Assembly (NCBI RefSeq): GCF_900163665.1
Contig: NZ_FUIA01000004.1
Coordinates: 62,001-126,000, forward strand
Reading direction: 5' to 3'
DNA length: 64,000 bases
Source: Frigoribacterium sp. JB110
GTDB lineage: Bacteria > Actinomycetota > Actinomycetes > Actinomycetales > Microbacteriaceae
Made by a program: the position numbers and the translations under genes
Notes under the pieces: model-generated
Database searches by the model: none
What the model saw: the letters and a program-made list of their open reading frames with translations, nothing else
Told to the model about the DNA's origin: nothing
Shown here: one piece after another, positions 24,271 to 32,008 of the stretch
Layout of the letters: each line of letters starts with the position of its first letter
How positions within the stretch are numbered: the first letter of the stretch is position 1

Positions 24271-25061
24271 CAGACGACGCTTCGACGGGCGCGGGGCTGC
24301 GGGCGCGCGACCTCACTGCAGGGTACGGCGCCCGCGCGGTCATCGACGGGCTCCACCTCGACGTGCCGCGCGGACGGTTCACGGCCGTGATCGGGCCGAA
24401 CGGCTGCGGCAAGTCGACGCTCGTGCGCGCGCTCTCGCGCACCCTGCGGCCGACGCGGGGCGTCGTGGAGATCGACGGCGCACCCGCGCACCGGATGCCG
24501 ACGCGCCACGTCGCGCGCACGCTCGCGTTCCTGCCGCAGGAGCCGATCGCACCGGAGGGCGTGACGGTGCGATCGCTGGTGAGCCGCGGGCGGCATCCGT
24601 ACCACTCGGCGTGGCGGCGCTCTCATCCGGGCGACGCGGCGGCGATCGCCGGCGCGCTCGAGGCGACCGAGATGCTCGACCTGGTCGATGCGCCGATCGC
24701 TTCGCTCTCCGGCGGACAGCGGCAGCGGGCGTGGATCGCGCTCGTGCTCGCCCAGGAGACCGAGTACGTGCTGCTCGACGAGCCCACCAGCTTCCTCGAT
24801 ATCGGGCACCAGATAGACGTGCTGCGGCTGTGCGGCCGGATGCGCTCGGAGGGGCGCACAGTCGTCGCTGTGCTGCACGATCTGAGCCAGGCGGCGCGCT
24901 TCGCCGACCGGCTCGTGCTGATGCACGACGGAGGCATCGTGGCGGAGGGGGAGCCGGCCGCCGTGCTCACCGAGCGCAACGTGCGCGAGGTGTTCGGGCT
25001 GGACTGCCGCATCGCTCCCGATCCCGTCAGCGGTACCCCGATGGTGGTGCCGCTGGGGTAG
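24267..25061 (+). CDS. Iron-siderophore ABC transporter ATPase
   Basis: 264 residues with Walker A GPNGCGKST (43-51), the signature SLSGGQRQRAWIALVLAQET, Walker B YVLLDEPTSFLD and the switch His in VVAVLHDLSQAARF. It is the last gene of the siderophore operon, coupled to permease 2 by ATGA. A long inverted repeat begins at its stop codon and probably terminates the transcript. Confidence 0.93.
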   Translation: MTDDASTGAGLRARDLTAGYGARAVIDGLHLDVPRGRFTAVIGPNGCGKSTLVRALSRTLRPTRGVVEIDGAPAHRMPTRHVARTLAFLPQEPIAPEGVTVRSLVSRGRHPYHSAWRRSHPGDAAAIAGALEATEMLDLVDAPIASLSGGQRQRAWIALVLAQETEYVLLDEPTSFLDIGHQIDVLRLCGRMRSEGRTVVAVLHDLSQAARFADRLVLMHDGGIVAEGEPAAVLTERNVREVFGLDCRIAPDPVSGTPMVVPLG

Positions 25062-25127
25062 GGCGCGTCCCATGATCTGGGCCGCAGCGACACCTGCGCA
25101 GCAGGCGGTCAGCTGTGGGACGCGCCC
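25061..25127 (+). terminator. Long inverted repeat ending the siderophore operon
   Basis: GGGCGCGTCCCA (25061-25072) pairs with TGGGACGCGCCC (25116-25127). The 43-bp spacer carries its own small hairpin (CCTGC-GCA-GCAGG). It is terminator-like, though the large loop is unusual. Confidence 0.55.
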
Positions 25128-25186
25128 GACGGCGCGCCGTGCGAAATGCGCCGCTCACACAGCGAAACCCTTCTGAAATCTCGGCA

Positions 25187-25209
25187 CGCCACAGTTGACC
25201 CCTGTGGCG
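25187..25209. promoter_or_regulatory. Inverted repeat upstream of the cohesin gene
   Basis: CGCCACAG-N7-CTGTGGCG lies 54 bp before the cohesin start. The spacer includes TTGACCC, which could be a -35. The symmetry and position suggest an operator, but the regulator is unknown. Confidence 0.45.
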
Positions 25210-25262
25210 CTCCTCGACGGTGCGGAACCGCGCCGCGAGGACATCGAGGAAGGACTGTGCGC

Positions 25263-26072
25263 ATGCACATCTCCAGAGGATCGGCGCCGTCTCATCGGCG
25301 CCGTCGTGTCGCCGCTGCCGCAGTCGGCGTCGTGACTGCGGCCGGCGCCGTGCTGCTGGGCGCCGCCCCGGCGCTCGCCGCACCCGCGCAGGCCGGAGCG
25401 GTCGAACTCAACGCTCCGGAGACGGGCGAAGCCGGCGGCGTGATCGAGGTGGCCGTTGCGGTGACGGACGCCGCCGACGTGTACGCCGCCCAGTTCGAGC
25501 TGGGTTACGACGACGAGGCGCTGAGGTACGTGACGGATTCCGCGGCGTTCCTGGACGGCGGCTACGGTGCGGCGAGCGAGGAGCCGGGGTCGGCACAGCT
25601 CGCCTACACCCGTCTCGGCAGTTCGCCCGGCATCTCCGGCGACGCCACGGTGGTGACGGTGTCGTTCGAGGTGCTGCGCGCAGGCGTCGCGACCGTGTCG
25701 GTCGATGACGGCACACTCGTCGGCACCGAGGGTGAGCAGGAGCAGCTTGGGGCCGTCGATCCCGTGACCATCTCGATCGCCGGCGACGCCGACACCGACC
25801 CGACGAACCCGGATGAACCGGATGACTCCGGCGACGATCCGGCGACGACCGACGGAGCCGACGGAGCCGACGGAGCCGACGGAGCCGACGGAACGGACGA
25901 TTCGACGGCGACGGACGGCTCGGATGACACCGCAGCGGGCGGCGAAGACGACGGTGAGCTCGCCGTCACCGGCGGAACGATCGCCGGCGCGGGCGCCATC
26001 GTCGTATTGGCCGTAGGGGCGATCGTCGCGGGCGCCGTGATGATGCGCCGCCGCAAGGAAGGTCTCGGATGA
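25263..26072 (+). CDS. LAXTG-anchored cohesin-domain surface protein
   Basis: 269 residues. The signal peptide ends near residue 40 (ALAAPAQA). A cohesin domain fills about residues 44-173, with VEVAVAVTDAADVYAAQFEL-type strands and SGDATVVTVSFEVLRAGVAT. An acidic linker with four GAD-type repeats follows (about residues 180-230). The C-terminus carries LAVTG (233-237), a hydrophobic span and MMRRRKEGLG, a sorting signal suited to class E sortases. It overlaps the amidase start, whose product carries a dockerin, so it is probably the wall anchor for that enzyme. ATG 25263 follows GAGGAAGGACTGTGCGC. Confidence 0.85.
   Translation: MHISRGSAPSHRRRRVAAAAVGVVTAAGAVLLGAAPALAAPAQAGAVELNAPETGEAGGVIEVAVAVTDAADVYAAQFELGYDDEALRYVTDSAAFLDGGYGAASEEPGSAQLAYTRLGSSPGISGDATVVTVSFEVLRAGVATVSVDDGTLVGTEGEQEQLGAVDPVTISIAGDADTDPTNPDEPDDSGDDPATTDGADGADGADGADGTDDSTATDGSDDTAAGGEDDGELAVTGGTIAGAGAIVVLAVGAIVAGAVMMRRRKEGLG
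25851..25886 (+). repeat. Four tandem 9-bp repeats in the cohesin linker
   Basis: GACGGAGCC is repeated four times, encoding an Asp-Gly-Ala tripeptide repeat, with a fifth partial copy. Copy number could change by slippage without breaking the frame, altering linker length between cohesin and wall anchor. Confidence 0.9.
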
Positions 26073-27928
26073 TGCGGGAACAGAAGAACACGCGCAGCAG
26101 GACGCGCGAGGAGAGGAAGACGATGACGAGTGCGCGCCGATGCGCGGTTGCGGCTGTCGTGGCGGTGCCGGCGATCCTGGTGGGAGCGCTGACCGGCGGC
26201 ATCGCCACCGCGGCGACGTCGGACGAGGCCTCCGCCCCGATCCTGATGCCGTACTACACCGAGCTCGACCTGACGGGAGACGAACAGGTCACCACGGCGG
26301 ATCTCGAGCGAATAGGCGAGCTGCTCGGCACCGCATCGGGTGATGCCGGATGGGATGGCGCCGCGGACGCAGACGGCGACGGCGTCATCACGGTCGCCGA
26401 TCTCGCCGAGATCTCGAGCCGCATCGTCTACGACGACGGCCCGTTCGAGCTCGTGGAGGCCAGCGTGATCGACATGCAGGCGGCGATGAACGCGGGTGTC
26501 ACGACCTCCGTCGAGATCACGCAGGCATATTTCGACCGCATCGCTGAATACGACCGTGCGGTCGTCGAGCAGGGAGGCAGGGCCCTGAATTCGATCATCG
26601 CGGTCAACGACACGGCGCTCGAGGCGGCGGCGGCCGCCGACGCGCAGCGAGCAGAGAGCGGCATGAGCGGCATGCTGCTGGGTGTGCCCGTCGCGGTGAA
26701 GGACAACTACGACACCGTCGACATGCCCACCACGGCCGGCTGCGGCTGCTGGGAGGACAACTGGACCGCTGAAGACGCCACGATGGTGTCGGGGCTGCGC
26801 TCCGACGGCGCGGTGATGCTGGCCAAGGCGAGCATGGACGAGTTCGCATACGGATTCGCTTCGGAGTTCTCGGCCGGCCAGGCGGCGGGGGAGTCGCTTC
26901 TGGTCGCGAGCCCGTACGCGACCGACCGGACCGCTGGCGGCTCCAGCGGCGGTACGGGCGCGGCGATCGCCGCCAACCTCGCGGGCATCGGCTTCGGCAC
27001 CGACACGGGAGGGTCCATCCGGGTTCCCTCCTCGTACAACCAGCTCGTCGGCGTGCGCCCGACGATCGGCCTGGCCAGCCGTGACGGCATCGTGCCGCTC
27101 GCGCTGTCGCAGGACACGGGCGGCCCGATGGGGCGCAGCGTCGTCGATGCGGCGGCGGCGCTCGACGCGGTCGTCGGCATCGACGAGGCCGACCCCGTGA
27201 CCTCGGCGCAGCAGGGACAGGTGCCGCGGTCGTACACCGAGGAGCTCGATGCTGGGGCGCTCGAGGGCAGCAGGGTCGGGTTCGTGCCGTCGATGCTCGG
27301 CGACAGCCCCACAACGCTGCGGCTGTGGGAAGAGGCGAAGCAGTCGCTCGAGGCGCGCGGTGCGACCGTCGTGGAGATCGACGAGCCGGAGTGGTTCGCC
27401 GACGTGCTCGGTGAGGGCAGCGGCAGCACGAACGAGTTCCGCCACGACCTCGATGCCTACATCGACGCGCACCTCGACTCCGACGTCGAAGCACGGTCGC
27501 TGGAACAGGTGCTCGAGTCGGGGAAGTACGTACCGAGCCGTCAGCGCACCTACGAGCAGCGCGCGCAGATCACCGAGCAGCAGTACCTCGACTGGGCTGG
27601 CCCCGAGGGCACGCACACGCAGGCGCTCGCGGAGTTCAAGGTGAGCGTCACGGGTCTGCTCGATGACCTCGACCTCGACACGATGGTCTACCCGAGCACC
27701 GACCCGTACGCTCCGCTGGGTCGGAATATGCGCCTCAGCCCGAACACGGGCATGCCGGCAGTCACCGTGCCGATGGGTCAGGCCGCTGAAGCGGACGGCA
27801 CGATCACGGGCGCGGGGGTCAACCTCGAGTTCCTGGGCCGTGACTTCGCAGAGGCCGACCTGCTCGGCTACGCGTACGCGTTCGAGCAGGAAGTGGGAGC
27901 CCGCACCAGCCCCGAACTGTACGGCTGA
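26069..27928 (+). CDS. Secreted amidase-signature enzyme with N-terminal dockerin
   Basis: 619 residues if read from ATG 26069, which overlaps the cohesin stop. An internal ATG at 26123, behind GAGGAGAGGAAGACG, gives a more ordinary signal peptide and is equally possible. After the signal peptide (to about residue 50) come two dockerin calcium loops: DLTGDEQVTTAD (67-78) and DADGDGVITVAD (100-111). The amidase domain has Lys211 (VPVAVKDNYD), cis-Ser292 in GGSSGG and nucleophile Ser316 in TDTGGSIR, so the Ser-Ser-Lys triad is complete. It should hydrolyse an amide outside the cell while docked on the adjacent cohesin. The substrate is unknown. Confidence 0.85.
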   Translation: MMREQKNTRSRTREERKTMTSARRCAVAAVVAVPAILVGALTGGIATAATSDEASAPILMPYYTELDLTGDEQVTTADLERIGELLGTASGDAGWDGAADADGDGVITVADLAEISSRIVYDDGPFELVEASVIDMQAAMNAGVTTSVEITQAYFDRIAEYDRAVVEQGGRALNSIIAVNDTALEAAAAADAQRAESGMSGMLLGVPVAVKDNYDTVDMPTTAGCGCWEDNWTAEDATMVSGLRSDGAVMLAKASMDEFAYGFASEFSAGQAAGESLLVASPYATDRTAGGSSGGTGAAIAANLAGIGFGTDTGGSIRVPSSYNQLVGVRPTIGLASRDGIVPLALSQDTGGPMGRSVVDAAAALDAVVGIDEADPVTSAQQGQVPRSYTEELDAGALEGSRVGFVPSMLGDSPTTLRLWEEAKQSLEARGATVVEIDEPEWFADVLGEGSGSTNEFRHDLDAYIDAHLDSDVEARSLEQVLESGKYVPSRQRTYEQRAQITEQQYLDWAGPEGTHTQALAEFKVSVTGLLDDLDLDTMVYPSTDPYAPLGRNMRLSPNTGMPAVTVPMGQAAEADGTITGAGVNLEFLGRDFAEADLLGYAYAFEQEVGARTSPELYG

Positions 27929-27932
27929 TCGA

Positions 27933-27968
27933 GGGGTGGCACGCACCGTGCGCGGTGCGTGCCACCCC
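27933..27968 (+). terminator. Terminator of the cohesin-amidase operon
   Basis: A 16-bp stem, GGGGTGGCACGCACCG with its complement, encloses a TGCG loop and starts five bases after the amidase stop. Confidence 0.85.
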
Positions 27969-28047
27969 CGGCGTGCCCGTGCTCAGCTCGAGGCGCGTCG
28001 GGCGGCGGGCGCCGACAGGCACTCTCCCCGTCCGGCGCTCGGCGTCG

Positions 28048-28053
28048 TAGCGT
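28048..28053 (+). promoter_or_regulatory. Probable -10 of a leaderless promoter for the acetyltransferase gene
   Basis: TAGCGT ends six bases before ATG 28060 and no ribosome site intervenes. A GTG at 28054 is an alternative in-frame start. Confidence 0.4.
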
Positions 28054-28059
28054 GTGGGC

Positions 28060-28647
28060 ATGACACAACCGGATGAGACCGCTTCCGTCGACGACCTGGT
28101 CGCCGCGCTCCGCGACGGGCAGACGATCCTGGGCGGCTCGCCGCTGCATCGGGCGATGCACGGTGCATCGCAGACCGCGCTGCGGGTGGCCGCCGAGATG
28201 AACACGGGCTATCGCGAGCCCGCCGAGCTGCGGGCGTTGCTCGCCGAGTTGACCGGGGGCGAGATCGACGAGACGGTCACGGTGTTCCCGCCGTTCCGCG
28301 CCGACTTCGGCAGGAACATCCGGTTCGGCCGCGGCGTGTTCATCAACATGGGCTGCACCTTCCAGGACCAGGGCGGCATCACGATCGGCGACCGTGCACA
28401 GATCGGCCACAACACGGTGATCGCGACGCTGAACCACGACTTCGCGCCCGACAGGCGCGCCGACATGCATCCGGCGCCCGTGGTGATCGGCGCCGATGTG
28501 TGGATCGGGTCCAATGCCACGATCCTGCCCGGCGTCACGATCGGCGACGGCGCCGTGATCGGGGCGGCCTCGGTGGTGACGAAGGACGTGCCCGCGGGGA
28601 TGATGGCCGTCGGCTCGCCGGCGCGCGTGATCCGGTCGGTCGTATGA
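28060..28647 (+). CDS. Hexapeptide-repeat sugar O-acetyltransferase (LacA/Maa type)
   Basis: 195-residue acetyl-CoA-dependent transferase of the maltose/galactoside acetyltransferase group. The left-handed beta-helix repeats are visible from NIRFGRGVFINMGCTF through VVIGADVWIGSNATILPGV to IGAASVVTKDVPAGM. The catalytic His is in TLNHDF (about residue 126). The N-terminal helical cap, with a degenerate version of the usual mac motif, covers residues 20-75. It is a single gene with a probable leaderless start. It probably acetylates sugars non-specifically. Confidence 0.88.
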   Translation: MTQPDETASVDDLVAALRDGQTILGGSPLHRAMHGASQTALRVAAEMNTGYREPAELRALLAELTGGEIDETVTVFPPFRADFGRNIRFGRGVFINMGCTFQDQGGITIGDRAQIGHNTVIATLNHDFAPDRRADMHPAPVVIGADVWIGSNATILPGVTIGDGAVIGAASVVTKDVPAGMMAVGSPARVIRSVV

Positions 28648-28667
28648 GGCGGTCGAGGCAGTCGGGT

Positions 28668-29519
28668 TCAGATCACAGCATCGCGGTCTCGATCCTCTGG
28701 CAGAGAACGAAGGCCCACGGCCAGACGCCGCACCGCGGTGATGGCGTCGCGAGCCAGAAGGGCCTCCGGCTCCACGGCACCAGCGCGCCGGGATTCTCGT
28801 GCGAACAACCGCGGACCCGCGGCATCAACGGAGGCGAACTCGTCGCACGCATGGAGCACCAGGCCGCGAGGGTCGTAGTCGACGACCGAGGGAAGGGAGC
28901 GCTCGACCTCTTCGACGAGATCGACGCGTGCATCGCGCGTCGCCCCGAGCACGACATGGCCGAAGTCGTACAGATCCTTCCTCAACCCGCGTCCCACGAC
29001 CGCCGCTGCCTTGGCGATGACGTATCCGCCGAGGCCTGCGAAGTTCGCCCGAATACCGTCAGTGAGCATGACGGCCTGCGGGTTCTGGAGGGCGGCTGCG
29101 GGACCTGCGATGCTGAGCGCGCGTACTCGCTCCGCGCCGGGGAGCGACACTACCTGATCGCGCACGTCAGGCACGTCGACGAGAAACTCCAATCGCACCC
29201 ACCGGCCATCGACCTGTGACGTCCATCGCCAGCCGCCGGGATCAGAGTCCGCGATGAAACCTGCGGACGCCAGCGCCCGTTCCAACCAGGCGAAGCTCTG
29301 GTCATCGCGGTCATATCGCGGCGCGAGCTCGAGGAGCACGTCCACGTCATTCGTGCCGTGGTGCGGTGCCACCTCGGCCGCGCCAGGAAGAGTGACCGGC
29401 ACAAGCCCGCCGATGACGACAAGCAGATCCGCATGCTCTCGAGCTTGGCGCAGCAATGCGGATAGAGCACGCTCGGCCAGCGCTCGGCCGGATGCGGTTC
29501 GTGGCGCGTTCTCGGTCAT
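28668..29519 (-). CDS. Nucleotidyltransferase-fold protein, AbiEii-like toxin candidate
   Basis: 283 residues. The nucleotidyltransferase core is visible as VVIGGLVPVTLPG followed by HHGTNDVDVLLEL, the Gly-Gly and Asp-x-Asp motifs, and the later KAAAVVGRGLRKDLYDF, which matches the Lys...KDLYD motif of AbiEii/MenT-type enzymes. ATG 29519 lies directly after the stop of the upstream gene; a longer start at 29552 would overlap that gene by 32 bp. The gene order (regulator then transferase) fits a type IV (AbiE) toxin-antitoxin pair. The target RNA or nucleotide is unknown. Confidence 0.7.
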   Translation of the reverse strand: MTENAPRTASGRALAERALSALLRQAREHADLLVVIGGLVPVTLPGAAEVAPHHGTNDVDVLLELAPRYDRDDQSFAWLERALASAGFIADSDPGGWRWTSQVDGRWVRLEFLVDVPDVRDQVVSLPGAERVRALSIAGPAAALQNPQAVMLTDGIRANFAGLGGYVIAKAAAVVGRGLRKDLYDFGHVVLGATRDARVDLVEEVERSLPSVVDYDPRGLVLHACDEFASVDAAGPRLFARESRRAGAVEPEALLARDAITAVRRLAVGLRSLPEDRDRDAVI

Positions 29520-29520
29520 G

Positions 29521-30546
29521 TCAGAATCCGATCTCGCGGTGCCGGAAGGCATCGGCGAGCTCGCGTCCGCGCACCTCTTGGGCGCGGAGCTCTGCGTACA
29601 CCCGGATCGGCGATGCGAGTCGGAAGCCGTCGATGAGCATCGTTCCGTGGAACGCCGGAGCGCGCATCGGACGAATGATCAGGCGGCCTGCGCCTTCGGA
29701 GGCTTCTTCGAAATCGTGCGCGATGAGCCGGGTGAGAGCATCTGGGAACGCGTTGGCTGGCAGGTAGGCGATCACTTGCGCGAGGCTCGTCGCGGTCGCG
29801 GCGAGGCGTTGTTCGGCGAACTCGCCGCTGAAGACCGCCGATGCGGAGACGGAGCGAATCTCGGCGGCGATCCGATCCGGGTTCCGCTCGAAGGTGTACA
29901 ACTCGGTGCCCTGCAACGCTCCGAGTGACTCGCTCCACGAATCGAGCATCCCAGTCGCATCGATGAGGGTGCGTCGGTTCCGCGCGGCTTCTCGACCCTT
30001 TGCTGTCCAGCCCTGTGAATCGAAGGCCGTCAGAGTCTGTGACACGCTGCCAGAGGCGCGACCGCTTCGCGCAGTCAGTTCCGCGATTCCAGGAACGGCT
30101 CTGTGGAGATCTGCCTCGACCACGGCGGAGAGGACGGCTTCTGCGATGTCGCTCGTCGACGCATTCCAGCGCACCGCGTCATCGCGGACACCGGTGGTCG
30201 ATGTGGCTCGGCGTTCGACCCATATCGGTCCGAGAGACAGCGATGCCGCCCCGTCCTCAGTCACCCAGCCGATGTCTCGTTCGCTCAGCAGCTCTTGCGC
30301 GCCGCGGGAGACACTCTTCGCAGCGACGACTGTTGCGACGTCGTTCGGTTCGGTCGTGATGTCGTGCAGTGCCTGCCGAACGTCGCGCGGAAAGCCTGCT
30401 CCGGCCCACCGCAGGCGAACGGGCACCTGCACATCGCGGTAGCTCACCACGGCGTGGCTGTTCTGCTCGCGCGCGGCAAGCAGTGCAGCACCAGGGGGCA
30501 ACGCATCGAGCAGAGCCCGAATGGCCCGTTCTTCACCGATGGGCAT
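29521..30546 (-). CDS. AbiEi-like antitoxin/regulator partner
   Basis: 341 residues, first gene of the pair. The N-terminal domain includes VVAAKSVSRGAQELLSERDI and GWVTEDGAASLSLGPIWVER, a pattern often seen in proteins annotated as AbiEi-family antitoxins. A winged-helix-like middle follows (VPGIAELTARSGRASGSVSQ), then a C-terminal domain of unknown type. It is close-linked to the transferase. The start is ATG 30546 in a locally AT-rich stretch with small palindromes suitable for autoregulation. Family assignment is tentative, from pattern and context. Confidence 0.6.
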   Translation of the reverse strand: MPIGEERAIRALLDALPPGAALLAAREQNSHAVVSYRDVQVPVRLRWAGAGFPRDVRQALHDITTEPNDVATVVAAKSVSRGAQELLSERDIGWVTEDGAASLSLGPIWVERRATSTTGVRDDAVRWNASTSDIAEAVLSAVVEADLHRAVPGIAELTARSGRASGSVSQTLTAFDSQGWTAKGREAARNRRTLIDATGMLDSWSESLGALQGTELYTFERNPDRIAAEIRSVSASAVFSGEFAEQRLAATATSLAQVIAYLPANAFPDALTRLIAHDFEEASEGAGRLIIRPMRAPAFHGTMLIDGFRLASPIRVYAELRAQEVRGRELADAFRHREIGF

Positions 30547-30553
30547 ATATTCA

Positions 30554-30592
30554 CTGTACAGCGAAAAATAGCGATCAGGTGAAAACTGCTAT
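30554..30592. promoter_or_regulatory. Palindromes upstream of the AbiE-like pair
   Basis: CTGTACAG (30554-30561) is a perfect 8-bp palindrome; ATAGC (30568-30572) and GCTAT (30588-30592) form an inverted repeat. They lie within 50 bp upstream of the antitoxin start in unusually AT-rich sequence, consistent with autoregulation. Weak evidence. Confidence 0.35.
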
Positions 30593-30623
30593 CGACTGTG
30601 CCGCAGGCGGCATCCGGATTTGT

Positions 30624-30648
30624 GGTTAAGGTCTGACGCACCTTAACC
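30624..30648. promoter_or_regulatory. Candidate NAD-biosynthesis operator upstream of nadA
   Basis: GGTTAAGGT-N7-ACCTTAACC is a perfect 9-bp inverted repeat 50 bp before nadA. Actinobacterial nadA operons are controlled by NrtR/NdnR-type repressors, so this is a likely operator. No such regulator gene lies in the window. Confidence 0.65.
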
Positions 30649-30697
30649 TGTGGGCATACTTCATGTCGATCTGACCCTAACTCCATGAGGAGTCGCC

Positions 30698-32008
30698 ATG
30701 CCCGCCACCAGGATCACCCTCACACCGACCGACGCGTCGGTCGCGCGCGAGATCGAGCTCATCGCTGAGGGAGCCTCAGGAGGATCGGTGTGCTCGGACG
30801 ACCTCGCCGATGCGCCGTGGTCGTTCGACCAGGTCCCTGGATACGGGCCTGGCTCGTCGATGGGCGATGTGATCCCCACGGACGCGCCGCGCCAGGGCGA
30901 GCTGCCGCGCGAGTACCGCGAGGCGGGAGAGGACGAGCTGGCCGAGCGCGTTCGGGCCGCGAAGCAGACGCTGGGGGAGAAGGTCGTCGTGCTCGGGCAC
31001 TTCTACCAGCGTGATGAGGTCGTCGAGCACGCCGACTACGTCGGCGACTCGTTCCAGCTCGCCAAGGCCGCCACGCAGCATCCGGAGGCGGAGGCGATCG
31101 TGTTCTGCGGCGTGCACTTCATGGCGGAGACCGCTGATCTGCTCTCCCGACCCGACCAGCACGTCGTGCTGCCGAATCTGGCAGCCGGATGCTCGATGGC
31201 CGATATGGCCGACATCGACGAGGTCGAGGACTGCTGGGAGCAGCTCTCCAGCGTGCTCGGCCCGCTCGATGAGCCGGACGCCGACGGGCGCGTGCCGGTC
31301 GTTCCCGTCACCTACATGAACTCGTCCGCCGCGATCAAGGGCTTCGTCGGTCGGCACGGCGGCATCGTGTGCACCTCGTCGAACGCGCGCACCGTGCTCG
31401 AGTGGGCCTTCGAGCGCGGTCGCCGCGTGCTGTTCTTCCCCGACCAGCACCTGGGGCGCAACACCGCCCGCGCCATGGGCGTGCCGCTCGACGAGATGCC
31501 GATGTGGAACCCTCACCGCGAGCTCGGCGGCTCCAGCCGCGACGAGCTCGCCGGCTCCCGCGTGATCCTGTGGCACGGCTTCTGCTCGGTGCACCGCCGC
31601 TTCACGGTCGACCAGATCGCTCGAGCCCGCGACGAGCACCCCGGGGTGCGCGTGATCGTGCACCCCGAGTGCCCGCTGCCCGTGGTCGAGGCGGCAGACG
31701 AGTCCGGTTCGACCGACCGCATCCGGCGTGCGATCGAGGCGGCCACCGAGCCCACGACGTTCGCGATCGGCACCGAGATCAACCTGGTGCGCCGGCTGCA
31801 GGCGCAGCACCCGCAGCACACGATCTTCTGCCTCGACCCCGTCGTCTGCCCCTGCTCGACGATGTACCGCATCCACCCCGGCTACCTCGCCTGGGTGCTG
31901 GAGCGGCTCGTCGCAGGCGAGACGGTGAACCGGATCAGCGTGACCGGCGACGTGGCAGAGCCCGCCAGAGTCGCGCTGGACCGGATGCTGCAGGCGCTGC
32001 CGCGATGA
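30698..32008 (+). CDS. nadA: Quinolinate synthase A
   Basis: 436-residue 4Fe-4S enzyme that condenses iminoaspartate with dihydroxyacetone phosphate to quinolinate. The long actinobacterial form has an N-terminal extension of about 70 residues before the catalytic fold (VVVLGHFYQRDEVVEHADYV). Cluster-candidate Cys occur in VFCGVHFMAE, AAGCSMADMAD, VHPECPLPVVE and VVCPCSTMYRIHP. ATG 30698 follows ATGAGGAGTCGCC. It is the first gene of nadA-nadB-nadC-nadS and overlaps nadB by ATGA. Confidence 0.96.
   Translation: MPATRITLTPTDASVAREIELIAEGASGGSVCSDDLADAPWSFDQVPGYGPGSSMGDVIPTDAPRQGELPREYREAGEDELAERVRAAKQTLGEKVVVLGHFYQRDEVVEHADYVGDSFQLAKAATQHPEAEAIVFCGVHFMAETADLLSRPDQHVVLPNLAAGCSMADMADIDEVEDCWEQLSSVLGPLDEPDADGRVPVVPVTYMNSSAAIKGFVGRHGGIVCTSSNARTVLEWAFERGRRVLFFPDQHLGRNTARAMGVPLDEMPMWNPHRELGGSSRDELAGSRVILWHGFCSVHRRFTVDQIARARDEHPGVRVIVHPECPLPVVEAADESGSTDRIRRAIEAATEPTTFAIGTEINLVRRLQAQHPQHTIFCLDPVVCPCSTMYRIHPGYLAWVLERLVAGETVNRISVTGDVAEPARVALDRMLQALPR

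Noticed and set aside
22657..25073. Long minus-strand open frames opposite the siderophore permeases and ATPase
   Set aside because: The plus strand carries three unmistakable ABC genes with overlapping starts; the antisense products are Ser/Arg/Thr-rich nonsense.
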